Origin: Pseudomonas frederiksbergensis | GTDB lineage: Bacteria > Pseudomonadota > Gammaproteobacteria > Pseudomonadales > Pseudomonadaceae | Length of the DNA: 64,000 nucleotides | NCBI RefSeq assembly: GCF_003732275.1 | Contig: NZ_MOBM01000006.1 | Location: 1-64,000 of the forward strand | Direction: 5' to 3' | Shown here: positions 9,977 through 18,206 of the stretch, piece after piece | Position numbering within the stretch: the first letter of the stretch is position 1 | How the letters are laid out: every line of letters starts with the position of its first letter | Program-made: the position numbers and the translations under genes | The notes under the pieces: generated by a model | The model's input: only the letters and a program-made list of their open reading frames with translations | Told to the model about the DNA's origin: nothing | Database searches by the model: none

Positions 9977-10192
9977 ATGACTGATCATCACACCTACAAG
10001 AAAGTCGAGTTGGTTGGCTCATCCACCACCAGCATTGAAGACGCCATCAACAATGCCCTGGCCGAAGCCAACAAAAGCCTCAAGTACATGGAATGGTTTG
10101 AAGTGACCGAAACCCGTGGGCACATCAAGGACGGCAAAGCGGCACACTTTCAGGTGACGCTCAAAGTCGGATTCCGGATTGCCAGTAGCTGA
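9977..10192 (+). CDS. Dodecin flavoprotein
   Basis: A 71-residue protein with the dodecin pattern: YKKVELVGSS, a helix IEDAINNALAEA, the tryptophan-containing MEWFEVTETRGHI, and a last strand FQVTLKVGFRI. Dodecins assemble into hollow dodecamers that store and protect flavins such as FMN or riboflavin; the tryptophan stacks against the ring. TTAGGAG lies just before the ATG. A 9-bp hairpin (10265-10287) between this gene and the next may end its transcript, though there is no T-run. Confidence 0.92.
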   Translation: MTDHHTYKKVELVGSSTTSIEDAINNALAEANKSLKYMEWFEVTETRGHIKDGKAAHFQVTLKVGFRIASS

Positions 10193-10264
10193 GTTTGAGC
10201 TAGCCTTCTGAACTTGCGTGCTGGCCGAATGCCATAGGGAATGGCAAAGCGCTACGCGGTGAGC

Positions 10265-10287
10265 GCATCCAGCCTATAGCTGGATGC
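10265..10287 (+). other. 9-bp perfect inverted repeat
   Basis: GCATCCAGC and GCTGGATGC are separated by CTATA, 36 bases before the DUF1161 start codon. It may be a weak terminator for dodecin or a leader stem-loop for the next gene. Confidence 0.5.
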
Positions 10288-10322
10288 CCTCCCCCTATTG
10301 ATCCGACCAGAGAGTGCAACCC

Positions 10323-10547
10323 ATGAAGAAGTTTATTTTGGCGGTAGGTTTGTTGAGCCTTGTGGGAACAGCCTTTGCCCAGGGCAAGTCGTGCGACGAG
10401 CTGAAAGCCGAAATCGCAGCGAAACTGGATGCCAAGGGTGTTTCCAATTACACACTGGAGATCGTCGACAAAGGCGCTGCCGCTGACGGAAAAGTCGTCG
10501 GCACCTGTGAAAAAGGCTCCAGGCAAATCATCTACAAGCAGGGCTGA
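10323..10547 (+). CDS. DUF1161 small periplasmic protein, copy 1
   Basis: A 74-residue protein with a signal peptide (cleavage after AFA, about residue 19) and a mature part of the DUF1161 family. Its pattern is KSCDELKAEI, NYTLEIV, VVGTCEKGS and IIYKQG. The two cysteines (in KSC and GTC) are conserved in the paralogue at 12455 and probably form a disulfide. Function is unknown. It has its own terminator downstream and is therefore expressed separately. Confidence 0.85.
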   Translation: MKKFILAVGLLSLVGTAFAQGKSCDELKAEIAAKLDAKGVSNYTLEIVDKGAAADGKVVGTCEKGSRQIIYKQG

Positions 10548-10562
10548 CCGCCCTCGAACATG

Positions 10563-10594
10563 AAAAAGCCGACGCAATGGCGTCGGCTTTTTTG
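10563..10594 (+). terminator. Rho-independent terminator
   Basis: AAAAAGCCGACGC / GCGTCGGCTTTTTT stem with a 4-base loop, just after the DUF1161 gene. The A-run on its left lets it also serve the convergent oxidoreductase gene. Confidence 0.85.
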
Positions 10595-10611
10595 TGGGCG
10601 CTGTTTACGCC

Positions 10612-11613
10612 TCAGCCCTTCATGACCTGCGCCAGCAACTCATAGGAGTGCAGGCGATCGGCATGTTCGTACAGGTCACAGGTAAAAATCAGCTCATCTG
10701 CCTGAGTCTGTTCGATCAGCACTTCCAGCTTGGCGCGGATTTTTTGCGGGCTGCCGACCATGGCCAGGCCAAGGAAATCACCGACCGCTTCTTTTTCATG
10801 GGGCAGCCATAGGCCCTCCATGGTCTTCACAGGCGGGCGTTGCACCAGGCTCTGGCCACGCATCAACGCGAGAATGCGCTGGTAGACCGAAGTGGCCAGG
10901 TAATCAGCCTGCTCGTCAGTGTCTGCGGCCACCAGTGGCACGCCGAGCATCACGTAAGGCTTATCCAATACTGCTGAAGGCTTGAAGTGGTTGCGATAAA
11001 CGCGAATGGCCTCATGCATGAAGCGCGGTGCGAAATGTGAGGCGAAGGCGTAGGGCAAACCGCGCTCACCGGCCAGCTGCGCACTGAACAGGCTCGAACC
11101 CAATAACCAGACCGGGACATTAGTGCCGGTACCCGGCATGGCAATGATCCGCTGGTCTGGCGTGCGCGGGCCGAGATAGCGCATCAATTCGGCCACGTCT
11201 TGCGGGAAGTCGTCGGCGCTGCCGGAGCGCTCACGACGCAAGGCGCGGGCGGTCATCTGATCAGAGCCGGGGGCGCGCCCCAGGCCCAGGTCGATCCGTC
11301 CCGGGTACAGACTTTCAAGGGTGCCGAACTGCTCGGCGATAACCAGCGGCGCGTGGTTGGGCAGCATTACGCCACCGGAACCGACACGAATAGTCGAAGT
11401 GCCACCAGCCAAGTAGCCCAGCAGGACCGAGGTCGCCGAACTGGCGATCCCGTCCATGTTGTGGTGTTCGGCGACCCAGAAGCGGTTATAGCCGAATTTT
11501 TCGACGTGCTGCGCCAGGTCCAGGGAATTGTGCAGGGACTGGGCCGCACTGCCGTTCTCCCGCACGGGCACCAGATCGAGGGTCGAGAACTTGATATCAG
11601 ACAGTCGTTTCAT
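10612..11613 (-). CDS. LLM-class flavin-dependent oxidoreductase (luciferase-like)
   Basis: A 333-residue member of the bacterial-luciferase-like monooxygenase superfamily, close to the E. coli YhbW type. Seen in sequence: [17 protein letters not shown] at the start, [46 protein letters not shown] and [17 protein letters not shown]. This is the usual TIM-barrel series of this clade. It should bind reduced FMN from a separate reductase; the substrate is unknown. The start ATG at 11613 is directly preceded by an inverted repeat that holds its ribosome site. It converges on the DUF1161 gene and is divergent from osmC. Confidence 0.85.
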   Translation of the reverse strand: MKRLSDIKFSTLDLVPVRENGSAAQSLHNSLDLAQHVEKFGYNRFWVAEHHNMDGIASSATSVLLGYLAGGTSTIRVGSGGVMLPNHAPLVIAEQFGTLESLYPGRIDLGLGRAPGSDQMTARALRRERSGSADDFPQDVAELMRYLGPRTPDQRIIAMPGTGTNVPVWLLGSSLFSAQLAGERGLPYAFASHFAPRFMHEAIRVYRNHFKPSAVLDKPYVMLGVPLVAADTDEQADYLATSVYQRILALMRGQSLVQRPPVKTMEGLWLPHEKEAVGDFLGLAMVGSPQKIRAKLEVLIEQTQADELIFTCDLYEHADRLHSYELLAQVMKG

Positions 11614-11647
11614 AAACCTGCTTCTCCAATGGGTAAGCAGGTTTTTT
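11614..11647 (-). promoter_or_regulatory. Inverted repeat around the ribosome-binding site of the LLM oxidoreductase
   Basis: On the minus strand, AACCTGCTT and AAGCAGGTT form a 9-bp stem ending right at the start codon, and the SD-like TTGGAG lies in the 11-base loop. On the plus strand the same DNA would look like a short terminator (AAGCAGGTTTTTT), but no plus-strand gene precedes it. Confidence 0.5.
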
Positions 11648-11762
11648 CACGAACGAAAACCTGCCGAGTCAATAAGCGTGTTCTATGCAATGAGGGCATA
11701 TACCCGAGTTTCAATAGGAGAGACAAAATTCCTACGCGATTAGAGGACCGATCAGATGAGGT

Positions 11763-11790
11763 GAACTTTGCCTGACGGTCTATCCTCAGA
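11763..11790 (+). promoter_or_regulatory. AlgU (sigma-22) promoter of osmC
   Basis: GAACTT (11763-11768), a 17-base spacer, then TCAGA (11786-11790) fit the AlgU/RpoE consensus GAACTT-N16/17-TCtgA. The start of transcription would fall near 11797, giving a leader of about 55 bases. osmC is a known AlgU-dependent gene in P. aeruginosa. Confidence 0.8.
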
Positions 11791-11851
11791 ACCCTGGTAA
11801 CCGAAAACCACGAAGGCGCGACGTTTCGCGCCGGATCTTAAGGAGGCAGAC

Positions 11852-12283
11852 ATGGCTATCACAAAGAAGGCATCGGCTCATTGGGAAGGTGATCTGAAAA
11901 CCGGTATCGGCTCGATTTCCACGGAAACCGGCGTCCTCAGAGAAGCGCCCTACGGTTTCAAGGCCCGTTTCGAAGGGGGTAAAGGCACCAATCCGGAAGA
12001 GCTGATCGGCGCGGCTCACGCGGGCTGTTTCTCCATGGCGTTTTCAATGATTCTCGGCGAGGCCAACCTTAAGGCCGACAGTATCGACACCACTGCCGAA
12101 GTTACCCTGGACCAGGTAGACAGTGGCTTCGCAATCACAGCGGTAAAACTGATTCTCAAGGCGAAAATTCCCGGGGCGACCCAGGCGCAATTCGAGGAAC
12201 TGAGCAACAAGGCCAAAGAAGGCTGCCCGGTATCCAAAGTGCTGAATGCGAAAATCAGCCTGGATGCGACGTTGGTCAGCTGA
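11852..12283 (+). CDS. osmC: OsmC peroxiredoxin
   Basis: A 143-residue thiol peroxidase that reduces organic hydroperoxides in the cytoplasm. The two redox cysteines are at residues 59 (HAGCFSMAFS) and 125 (EGCPVSK), the same positions as in E. coli OsmC, and the length is typical. AAGGAGG precedes the ATG. The AlgU-type promoter just upstream points to induction by osmotic and envelope stress. OsmC fits better than Ohr, given the HWEGDLKTGIGSISTETG opening and length. Confidence 0.95.
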   Translation: MAITKKASAHWEGDLKTGIGSISTETGVLREAPYGFKARFEGGKGTNPEELIGAAHAGCFSMAFSMILGEANLKADSIDTTAEVTLDQVDSGFAITAVKLILKAKIPGATQAQFEELSNKAKEGCPVSKVLNAKISLDATLVS

Positions 12284-12308
12284 TAATGGGTTGATACGTT
12301 AGCGGGTA

Positions 12309-12358
12309 AAAGATCGCAGCCTTCGCGGGCTCCCTTGCGCAGGTTGCGGTCTTTTTTT
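12309..12358 (+). terminator. Terminator of osmC
   Basis: A stem formed by GATCGCAGCC and GGTTGCGGTC, with a further small stem inside, is followed by TTTTTTT. Confidence 0.7.
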
Positions 12359-12454
12359 GCCCTGAAACATAACCTGACAGACAAAATTGTGGTCGAATAA
12401 ATGACAGCAGCTTCAGCGCATCACCATGCGCGCTGCCTTAAGGGAGCTTCAACC

Positions 12455-12688
12455 ATGAAACGTTTTGCCTTGGCGGTTATCTGTTGCACGCTGGCCACAT
12501 CGGCCCTCGCGGCGCCGAAATCCTGTGAGGAACTCAAGGCCGAGATCGAAGCCAAGATCCAGGCCAACAACGTCTCGTCCTACACCCTGGAAATCGTCAC
12601 CAACGACGAAGTTCACGATCAGAATATGGTCGTCGGCTCATGCGAAGGCGGCACCAAGAAAATCATCTACCAAAAAAATGACCGTTGA
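12455..12688 (+). CDS. DUF1161 small periplasmic protein, copy 2
   Basis: A 77-residue paralogue of the protein at 10323: signal peptide to about residue 20 (TSALA-AP), then KSCEELKAEIEAKI, SSYTLEIV, VVGSCEGGT and KIIYQK. Both cysteines are kept. The ATG at 12455 with AAGGGAG upstream is preferred to an in-frame start at 12401, which would put a charged stretch before the signal peptide. The two copies flank the LLM oxidoreductase and osmC genes, so they are dispersed rather than tandem duplicates. Function unknown. Confidence 0.85.
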   Translation: MKRFALAVICCTLATSALAAPKSCEELKAEIEAKIQANNVSSYTLEIVTNDEVHDQNMVVGSCEGGTKKIIYQKNDR

Positions 12689-12694
12689 TTCGTC

Positions 12695-13114
12695 TCACAT
12701 GACGCAATTGGTCAGTCGATCCTCGGCGATAATCTCCCGCTTGGCGTTGTACAGCCGGGCGCTGGGGGTAAATGCTATAGAACGGGCTTCCAGCAGGTAA
12801 CGCTGGCCGGCCTCGAAATGGTCGTAGTTGATGGTCAGATAGCACAGCCGTTCCAGCGGAGCGTTCATCAAGCCCGAGCCGCCACCAAACACTTCAAAGT
12901 CGAAACGAACCCTTAGTTCATGGCTACCCGGGGTGACCTGGAAGTAGCGCCCGTCGCTCAGCCGTTGGTTGTCCAGCCGTTCGGCCATCAGCAGTTTTCC
13001 GCCGGGGCTCGGCGTAGCGAAGTCGACCCAGGCCATCTGCGGATCGACCGCCGGCAACGGACTCGTGCAACCGACAAAGGCGCCTGCAGCGAGCAACAGC
13101 AACAACCTGCGCAT
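12695..13114 (-). CDS. Putative lipoprotein, related to the one at 13155
   Basis: A 139-residue predicted lipoprotein: MRRLLLLLAAGAFVGC gives a short signal with the lipid-attachment cysteine at residue 16, although the -3 residue is F rather than L. The mature part has the pattern RYFQVTPGSHELRVRF, FEAGQRYLLEARSI, and ARLYNAKREII. The same pattern occurs in the next gene upstream, so the two are tandem duplicates. Family function is not known to me. The longer frame to 13192 is rejected because it would bury the signal peptide. Confidence 0.75.
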   Translation of the reverse strand: MRRLLLLLAAGAFVGCTSPLPAVDPQMAWVDFATPSPGGKLLMAERLDNQRLSDGRYFQVTPGSHELRVRFDFEVFGGGSGLMNAPLERLCYLTINYDHFEAGQRYLLEARSIAFTPSARLYNAKREIIAEDRLTNCVM

Positions 13115-13154
13115 GATGAATTTCCCAAGGACTGATAATTCAGCATAGCGTCGA

Positions 13155-13571
13155 TCAAGTACGTTGGCAGCCTGCCGGTGTGCCCTGTCCAATCACTTTT
13201 CGTTGTTGATCGTAGAGCTTCGCCCACGGCCGAAAACCGATATACCCCGCTTGCAGCTGATACCGTTGACCGGCGTTGAAGTCCTTGAATTTCACATTCA
13301 ATTGGCAGTCGCGCCACAGCGGTTCGGCGTCGGGGCCAATGTTGGTCGGCTGGACTGCGAACAAGTAGCGAACCGTCAGCTCATGGCTACCCGGCTGCAC
13401 CTCGAAGTAGCGCTTATCGATCGAAGCCTTGTCATCGACTTCCACCGCTTGCAGCGCGGTGTCTTCCTGCCGTGAATCCAGATCGATCCATGCCTGCGAA
13501 GGATCAGGGGTGGGCAGTCCAGCACAACCGGCCAGCATCAGCAGGCCTCCCGTCAGCATCAACTTGCGCAT
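13155..13571 (-). CDS. Putative lipoprotein, paralogue of the one at 12695
   Basis: A 138-residue predicted outer-membrane lipoprotein: MRKLMLTGGLLMLAGC has a canonical LAGC lipobox with Cys16. Shared with the neighbouring paralogue are RYFEVQPGSHELTVRY, FNAGQRYQLQAGYI, and AKLYDQQRKVIG. Two more cysteines (in WRDCQLN and AGCQRT) could form a disulfide. GGAGCTCC before the ATG at 13571 supports this start over the longer frame to 13727. The gene lies 40 bases before its paralogue in the same direction, probably one operon, and is divergent from a predicted aminopeptidase gene. Confidence 0.78.
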   Translation of the reverse strand: MRKLMLTGGLLMLAGCAGLPTPDPSQAWIDLDSRQEDTALQAVEVDDKASIDKRYFEVQPGSHELTVRYLFAVQPTNIGPDAEPLWRDCQLNVKFKDFNAGQRYQLQAGYIGFRPWAKLYDQQRKVIGQGTPAGCQRT

Positions 13572-13629
13572 AGCGGAGCTCCAATAGGCGGGATAGTCTT
13601 GCGGGCAGACTTTCCAGGGATGATTCATT

Positions 13630-14721
13630 TTGATCAGGCCGCGTCCAAGCCTTGGGTTACTTGATCGCGTTTTACGCATTTTGTTTCCGGGGATGTTTTT
13701 TTTGTTATTGAACGGCTGCACCAGCATCAGCTATTACGGCCAATTGGCCAGTGGTCAGCTGCACTTGCTGCGGGCACGGGAGCCGGTTTCCAGCGTGATT
13801 GCCGATCCAGGCCGCGATCAGCAATTGCGCGCGCATCTGGCCCAATCGCAAAAGGCCCGGACATTCGCCAGCCAACGCCTGCACCTGCCGGACAACCAGA
13901 GCTACCGCCTGTACGCCGACATCGGCCGACCGTTTGTAGTCTGGAACGTCTTTGCCACGCCGGAGTTTTCCCTGAAGCCGCAGAACCATTGCTTCCCCAT
14001 CGCTGGCTGCGTCGCCTATCGTGGGTATTACAGCCAGAGCGCTGCCCGCGGGGAGGCCGCGTTACAACGATTGCAAGGTATGGACGTGTCGATTGGCGGC
14101 GTCGAGGCCTATTCGACGCTCGGTTGGTTCAACGACCCGATCATGAGCTCGATGATGGGTTGGGGCGACGAACGGTTGGCCACGCTGATTTTTCACGAAC
14201 TCGCCCATCAACGTTTTTATGTGAAAGACGACACCGAGTTCAACGAGTCCTTCGCCACCTTCGTCGAGCAGGAAGGCACTCGGCAATGGCGCGCATACCG
14301 AGGCATGCCGCCGGATAATGGAGTTTTGGAGCAGCAACGCGACCAGTTCATCCAATTGATTCTGGACGCCCGCAAAAGGCTGGAACGGCTTTACGCCCTG
14401 CCACTGCCCGCCGAGCAAATGCGCGAGCGAAAAGCAGCAGAGTTCGAACAATTGCGCCGTGAATACCGGGCGCTACGCGACAGCCAATGGGCCGGAAACG
14501 AACGCTACGATGCCTGGATCAACACCCCGATGAACAATGCCCGGTTGTTGCCGTTTGGTTTGTATGACCAGTGGGTGCCGGCGTTTGCCGCGTTGTTCGG
14601 GCAGGTCGATGGAGATTGGGTGCAATTTTATGCGGCGGTGGAGAGGCTGGGCGCGTTGCCGGTTGAGGAGCGTAAGGCGGCGTTGAGGGCGTTGGCAGGA
14701 TCAAAAAGTAGCGGTGGCTGA
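13630..14721 (+). CDS. Putative aminopeptidase (PF10023-type), lipoprotein-like
   Basis: A protein of up to 363 residues with zinc-peptidase motif HELAHQ followed by NESFATFVEQEG, the HExxH plus downstream glutamate typical of gluzincins, matching the 'predicted aminopeptidase' family. The N-terminal part contains FFLLLNGC, a plausible lipobox, so it is probably attached to the outer membrane facing the periplasm. The start is uncertain: the frame opens with TTG at 13630, and the only early ATG (13693) would remove the positive end of the signal sequence. It is divergent from the pair of lipoprotein genes. Substrate unknown. Confidence 0.75.
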   Translation: MIRPRPSLGLLDRVLRILFPGMFFLLLNGCTSISYYGQLASGQLHLLRAREPVSSVIADPGRDQQLRAHLAQSQKARTFASQRLHLPDNQSYRLYADIGRPFVVWNVFATPEFSLKPQNHCFPIAGCVAYRGYYSQSAARGEAALQRLQGMDVSIGGVEAYSTLGWFNDPIMSSMMGWGDERLATLIFHELAHQRFYVKDDTEFNESFATFVEQEGTRQWRAYRGMPPDNGVLEQQRDQFIQLILDARKRLERLYALPLPAEQMRERKAAEFEQLRREYRALRDSQWAGNERYDAWINTPMNNARLLPFGLYDQWVPAFAALFGQVDGDWVQFYAAVERLGALPVEERKAALRALAGSKSSGG

Positions 14722-14729
14722 GCGGGCCT

Positions 14730-14802
14730 CTTCGCGAGCAGGCTCGCTCCCACATGGGTCTATGTTCGCAGATCTAATGTGGGAGCGAGCCTGCTCGCGA
14801 TG
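14730..14802. repeat. REPIN, short form
   Basis: TTCGCGAGCAGGCTCGCTCCCACAT and its inverse are separated by only about 20 bases. It lies between convergent genes and may also act as a transcript end. Confidence 0.85.
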
Positions 14803-14811
14803 GCGATTGAA

Positions 14812-15462
14812 CTAACTCCGCAAAAACGCCTGATGCAATTCATCCAGCGTTTCAAAGTGATACGCCGGTGCTTCGGCGCTCAACTCTTCCCGGCTGCCAA
14901 ACCCATAACCCACCGCCGCTGCGTCCAGTCCATTGCTGCGAGCGCCGATCAGATCGTGTTTGCGGTCGCCAATCATCAGGGTATTGGCCGGGTCCAGGCC
15001 CTCTTCGCTCATCAAGTGCGCAATCAGCTCGACCTTGTTGGTTCGCGTGCCATCCAGCTCGCTGCCGTAAATCACTTTGAAATGCCTGGCGAAGTCGAAG
15101 TGCCGGGCGATTTCCCGGGCGAAAATCCAGGGCTTGGAAGTCGCGATGTACAGCTGCCGCCCTTGCCCACCGAGGGTTTCCAGCAGCGGCGTGACGCCGT
15201 CGAACACGCGGTTCTCATACAGGCCGGTGACCTTGAAGCGCTCGCGATAGAAGTTCACCGCTTCCCACGCCTTGGGCTCGTCGAAGTCGTAGAACTGCAT
15301 GAAGGCCTGCAACAACGGCGGGCCGATGAAGTGCTCGAGCTTGGTCAAGTCCGGTTCATCGATGCCCAATTTGCTCAGGGCGAACTGGATAGAGCGGGTG
15401 ATGCCTTCGCGCGGGTCGGTCAGCGTGCCATCGAGGTCGAACAGTACGGTTTGGTAATGCAT
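14812..15462 (-). CDS. HAD-superfamily hydrolase, phosphoglycolate-phosphatase-like
   Basis: A 216-residue haloacid-dehalogenase-type phosphatase. Motif I is FDLDGTLTD (nucleophile Asp9, Asp11), motif II is ATSKP, and motif IV is IGDRKHDLIGA. A helical cap domain lies at about residues 15-80. This is the Gph/PgmB-like subgroup, cleaving small phosphate esters such as phosphoglycolate or acting as a pyrophosphatase; the substrate cannot be decided. The ATG at 15462 places the DxD motif at the expected distance from the N-terminus. It follows the gamma-carbonic anhydrase gene by 45 bases and may share its transcript. Confidence 0.88.
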   Translation of the reverse strand: MHYQTVLFDLDGTLTDPREGITRSIQFALSKLGIDEPDLTKLEHFIGPPLLQAFMQFYDFDEPKAWEAVNFYRERFKVTGLYENRVFDGVTPLLETLGGQGRQLYIATSKPWIFAREIARHFDFARHFKVIYGSELDGTRTNKVELIAHLMSEEGLDPANTLMIGDRKHDLIGARSNGLDAAAVGYGFGSREELSAEAPAYHFETLDELHQAFLRS

Positions 15463-15507
15463 GAAAATTCCTGGGCAATAGCGAGACACTTTCCATCATC
15501 AAGAGGC

Positions 15508-16053
15508 TTAGAGCTGGTCGTAGCCTTCGGCCAGATGCAGATCCTTGAGCTTCACGTAATTCGCCGCGCTGTAGGTGAAAAAGGCTTTTTCCTTGTCAGT
15601 TAGTGGTCGGATCTGTTTCACCGGGCTGCCGACATAGAGGAAACCGCTTTCCAGGCGCTTGCCCGGGGGTACCAGGCTGCCGGCGCCGATGATCACATCG
15701 TCCTCGACTACTGCACCGTCCATGACGATGCTGCCCATGCCGATCAGAATCCGGTTGCCCACGGCGCAACCATGAAGCATGACTTTATGCGCGATGGTCA
15801 CATCGTCACCGATCAGCAGCGGGAAGCCATCGGGGTTGAATGGCCCGGCGTGGGTAATGTGCAACACGCAGCCGTCCTGCACGCTGGTGCGTGCACCGAT
15901 TCGGATGCGATGCATGTCGCCGCGGATCACTGTCAGCGGCCAGACGGAGCTGTCTTCGCCGATTTCGACGTCGCCGATCACCACTGCCGAGCCGTCGACA
16001 AAGGCGCCTTTGCCCAGCAACGGCGTGTGGTTCTGATACTTGCGAAGGGTCAC
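15508..16053 (-). CDS. Gamma-carbonic anhydrase family (PaaY/CaiE-like) protein
   Basis: A 181-residue left-handed beta-helix protein with repeated hexapeptides (VVIGDVEIGEDSSVW, NRILIGMGSIVMDGAVVEDDVIIGAGSLV) and the zinc-histidine region (HITHAGPF and AHKVMLHG). Proteins of this clade form trimers with metal sites between subunits; some have carbonic anhydrase or thioesterase activity and others none shown. The GTG at 16053, preceded by the purine-rich AAGAGAGAGAG, is the likely start, giving MTLRKYQNHTP. It is divergent from prlC by 101 bases. Confidence 0.88.
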   Translation of the reverse strand: MTLRKYQNHTPLLGKGAFVDGSAVVIGDVEIGEDSSVWPLTVIRGDMHRIRIGARTSVQDGCVLHITHAGPFNPDGFPLLIGDDVTIAHKVMLHGCAVGNRILIGMGSIVMDGAVVEDDVIIGAGSLVPPGKRLESGFLYVGSPVKQIRPLTDKEKAFFTYSAANYVKLKDLHLAEGYDQL

Positions 16054-16154
16054 GATAGGCTCTCTCTCTTTTGCTGATAGCTGCGGTGAGCGTCGATTGT
16101 AATTAAGATGGGGCCATGTTTCTTCCCGCATGTTTTCCAGCCAAGGTGCCAACC

Positions 16155-18206
16155 GTGAGCGTGAACAACCCTCTTCTGCAGTCCTACGACCTGCCGCCGT
16201 TCTCGGCGATCCGTGCCGAACACGTGCAACCGGCCATTGAAAAGATCCTGGCTGACAACCGCGCCGCCATTGTCGATATCCTCAGAATCCAGGGTAAACA
16301 ACCAACCTGGGCCGGCCTGGTGCTGGCGATGGATGAGCTCAACGATCGTCTGGGCGCTGCCTGGAGCCCGGTCAGCCATCTCAATGCCGTGTGCAACAGC
16401 GCCGAGTTGCGCGAAGCCTACGAGTCCTGCCTGCCGGCTTTGAGCGCCTACGCCACCGAGCTGGGCCAGAACCGTGAACTGTTTCAGGCCTATGAAGCGC
16501 TGGCCAACAGCCCAGAGGCCGCCGGCTTCGACGTGGCGCAGAAAACGATCCTGGAACACGCCCTGCGTGACTTCCGTCTGTCGGGTATCGACCTGCCTGC
16601 GCCAGAGCAAAAGCGTTACTCCGATGTGCAGAGCAAACTGTCGGAGCTGGGCAGCCGCTTCTCCAATCAATTACTCGACGCCACCCAGGCCTGGACCAAG
16701 CACGTCACCGACGAAGCCGCCCTCGCCGGCCTGACCGAGTCGGCCAAGGCGCAATTGGCCGCCGCCGCGCAAGCCAAAGAGCTGGATGGCTGGTTGATTA
16801 CCCTGGAATTCCCGAGTTACTACGCGGTGATGACCTACGCCCAGGACCGCGCTCTGCGTGAGGAAGTCTACGCCGCCTACTGCACCCGTGCGTCGGACCA
16901 AGGCCCGAATGCCGGTCAGAATGACAACGGTCCGGTCATGGAAGAAATCCTCGACCTGCGTCAGGAACTGGCAAAACTATTGGGTTTCTCCAGCTTCTCC
17001 GAGCTGAGCCTGGCCACCAAAATGGCCGAGTCCAACGATCAGGTGCTGAGTTTTCTGCGCGACCTGGCCAAACGCAGCAAGCCGTTCGCCGCCCAGGATC
17101 TGCAACAGCTCAAGGCCTATGCCGCCGAACAAGGTTGCCCGGACCTGCAAAGCTGGGACAGCGGTTTCTACGGTGAAAAACTTCGCGAACAGCGCTACAG
17201 CGTCGCCCAGGAAACCCTTCGCGCGTACTTCCCGATCGACAAGGTTCTGGGAGGTTTGTTCAGCATCGTCCAGCGCCTGTACGGCATCGAGATCGCCGAG
17301 TTGAAAGGCTTCGACACCTGGCACCCGGACGTTCGCCTGTTCGAAATCAAGGAAAACGGCCAGCACGTCGGCCGGTTCTTCTTCGACCTGTATGCCCGCG
17401 CCAACAAGCGCGGCGGGGCCTGGATGGACGGCGCCCGCGATCATCGCCGCACAATCAACGGCGTGCTGCAAAGCCCGGTGGCGAACCTGGTGTGCAACTT
17501 CACCCCGGCCGATAGCGGTAAACCGGCCCTGCTGACTCACGATGAAGTGACCACCCTGTTCCACGAATTCGGTCATGGCCTGCATCACCTGCTGACCCGC
17601 GTCGAGCATGCTGGCGTGTCTGGCATCAATGGCGTGGCTTGGGATGCGGTCGAGCTGCCAAGCCAGTTCATGGAAAACTGGTGCTGGGAGCCGGAAGGTC
17701 TGGCGTTGATTTCCGGTCACTACGAAACCGGCGAGCCGTTGCCTCAGGATCTGCTGGAGAAAATGCTCGCGGCGAAGAACTTCCAGTCCGGCCTGATGAT
17801 GGTCCGCCAGCTGGAATTCTCGCTGTTCGACTTCGAATTGCACGCCACCCACGGCGACGGTCGCAGCGTGCTGCAAGTGCTCGAAGGTGTGCGTGACGAG
17901 GTCTCGGTCATGCGTCCGCCAGCCTACAACCGTTTCCCCAATAGCTTCGCTCACATCTTCGCCGGCGGTTACGCGGCGGGTTATTACAGCTATAAGTGGG
18001 CTGAAGTATTGTCGGCCGATGCCTTCTCGAAATTCGAAGAAGACGGCGTGCTCAATGCCGAGACCGGTCGTGCGTTCCGTGAAGCGATCCTGGCGCGGGG
18101 CGGCTCCCAAGAGCCAATGGTGCTGTTCGTCGACTTCCGCGGCCGTGCGCCATCGATTGACGCACTCTTGCGCCACAGCGGCCTGAGTGAGGACGCAGCA
18201 GCATGA
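16155..18206 (+). CDS. prlC: Oligopeptidase A (M3 zinc peptidase)
   Basis: A 683-residue cytoplasmic thimet-family metallopeptidase that degrades short peptides, including cleaved signal peptides. The zinc motif FHEFGHGLHH is near residue 470, and the substrate-binding region RFPNSFAHIFAGGYAAGYYSYKW is near the C-terminus. The GTG at 16155, eight bases after CCAAGG, gives an N-terminus MSVNNPLLQSYDLPPF in line with the 680-residue E. coli enzyme; the frame upstream to 16116 is unlikely. It overlaps the next gene by four bases (ATGA). Confidence 0.96.
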   Translation: MSVNNPLLQSYDLPPFSAIRAEHVQPAIEKILADNRAAIVDILRIQGKQPTWAGLVLAMDELNDRLGAAWSPVSHLNAVCNSAELREAYESCLPALSAYATELGQNRELFQAYEALANSPEAAGFDVAQKTILEHALRDFRLSGIDLPAPEQKRYSDVQSKLSELGSRFSNQLLDATQAWTKHVTDEAALAGLTESAKAQLAAAAQAKELDGWLITLEFPSYYAVMTYAQDRALREEVYAAYCTRASDQGPNAGQNDNGPVMEEILDLRQELAKLLGFSSFSELSLATKMAESNDQVLSFLRDLAKRSKPFAAQDLQQLKAYAAEQGCPDLQSWDSGFYGEKLREQRYSVAQETLRAYFPIDKVLGGLFSIVQRLYGIEIAELKGFDTWHPDVRLFEIKENGQHVGRFFFDLYARANKRGGAWMDGARDHRRTINGVLQSPVANLVCNFTPADSGKPALLTHDEVTTLFHEFGHGLHHLLTRVEHAGVSGINGVAWDAVELPSQFMENWCWEPEGLALISGHYETGEPLPQDLLEKMLAAKNFQSGLMMVRQLEFSLFDFELHATHGDGRSVLQVLEGVRDEVSVMRPPAYNRFPNSFAHIFAGGYAAGYYSYKWAEVLSADAFSKFEEDGVLNAETGRAFREAILARGGSQEPMVLFVDFRGRAPSIDALLRHSGLSEDAAA

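Noticed and set aside
10210..10237. GAACTT before DUF1161 copy 1 as AlgU promoter
   Set aside because: The expected -10 position reads GCCAT, not TCTGA-like.
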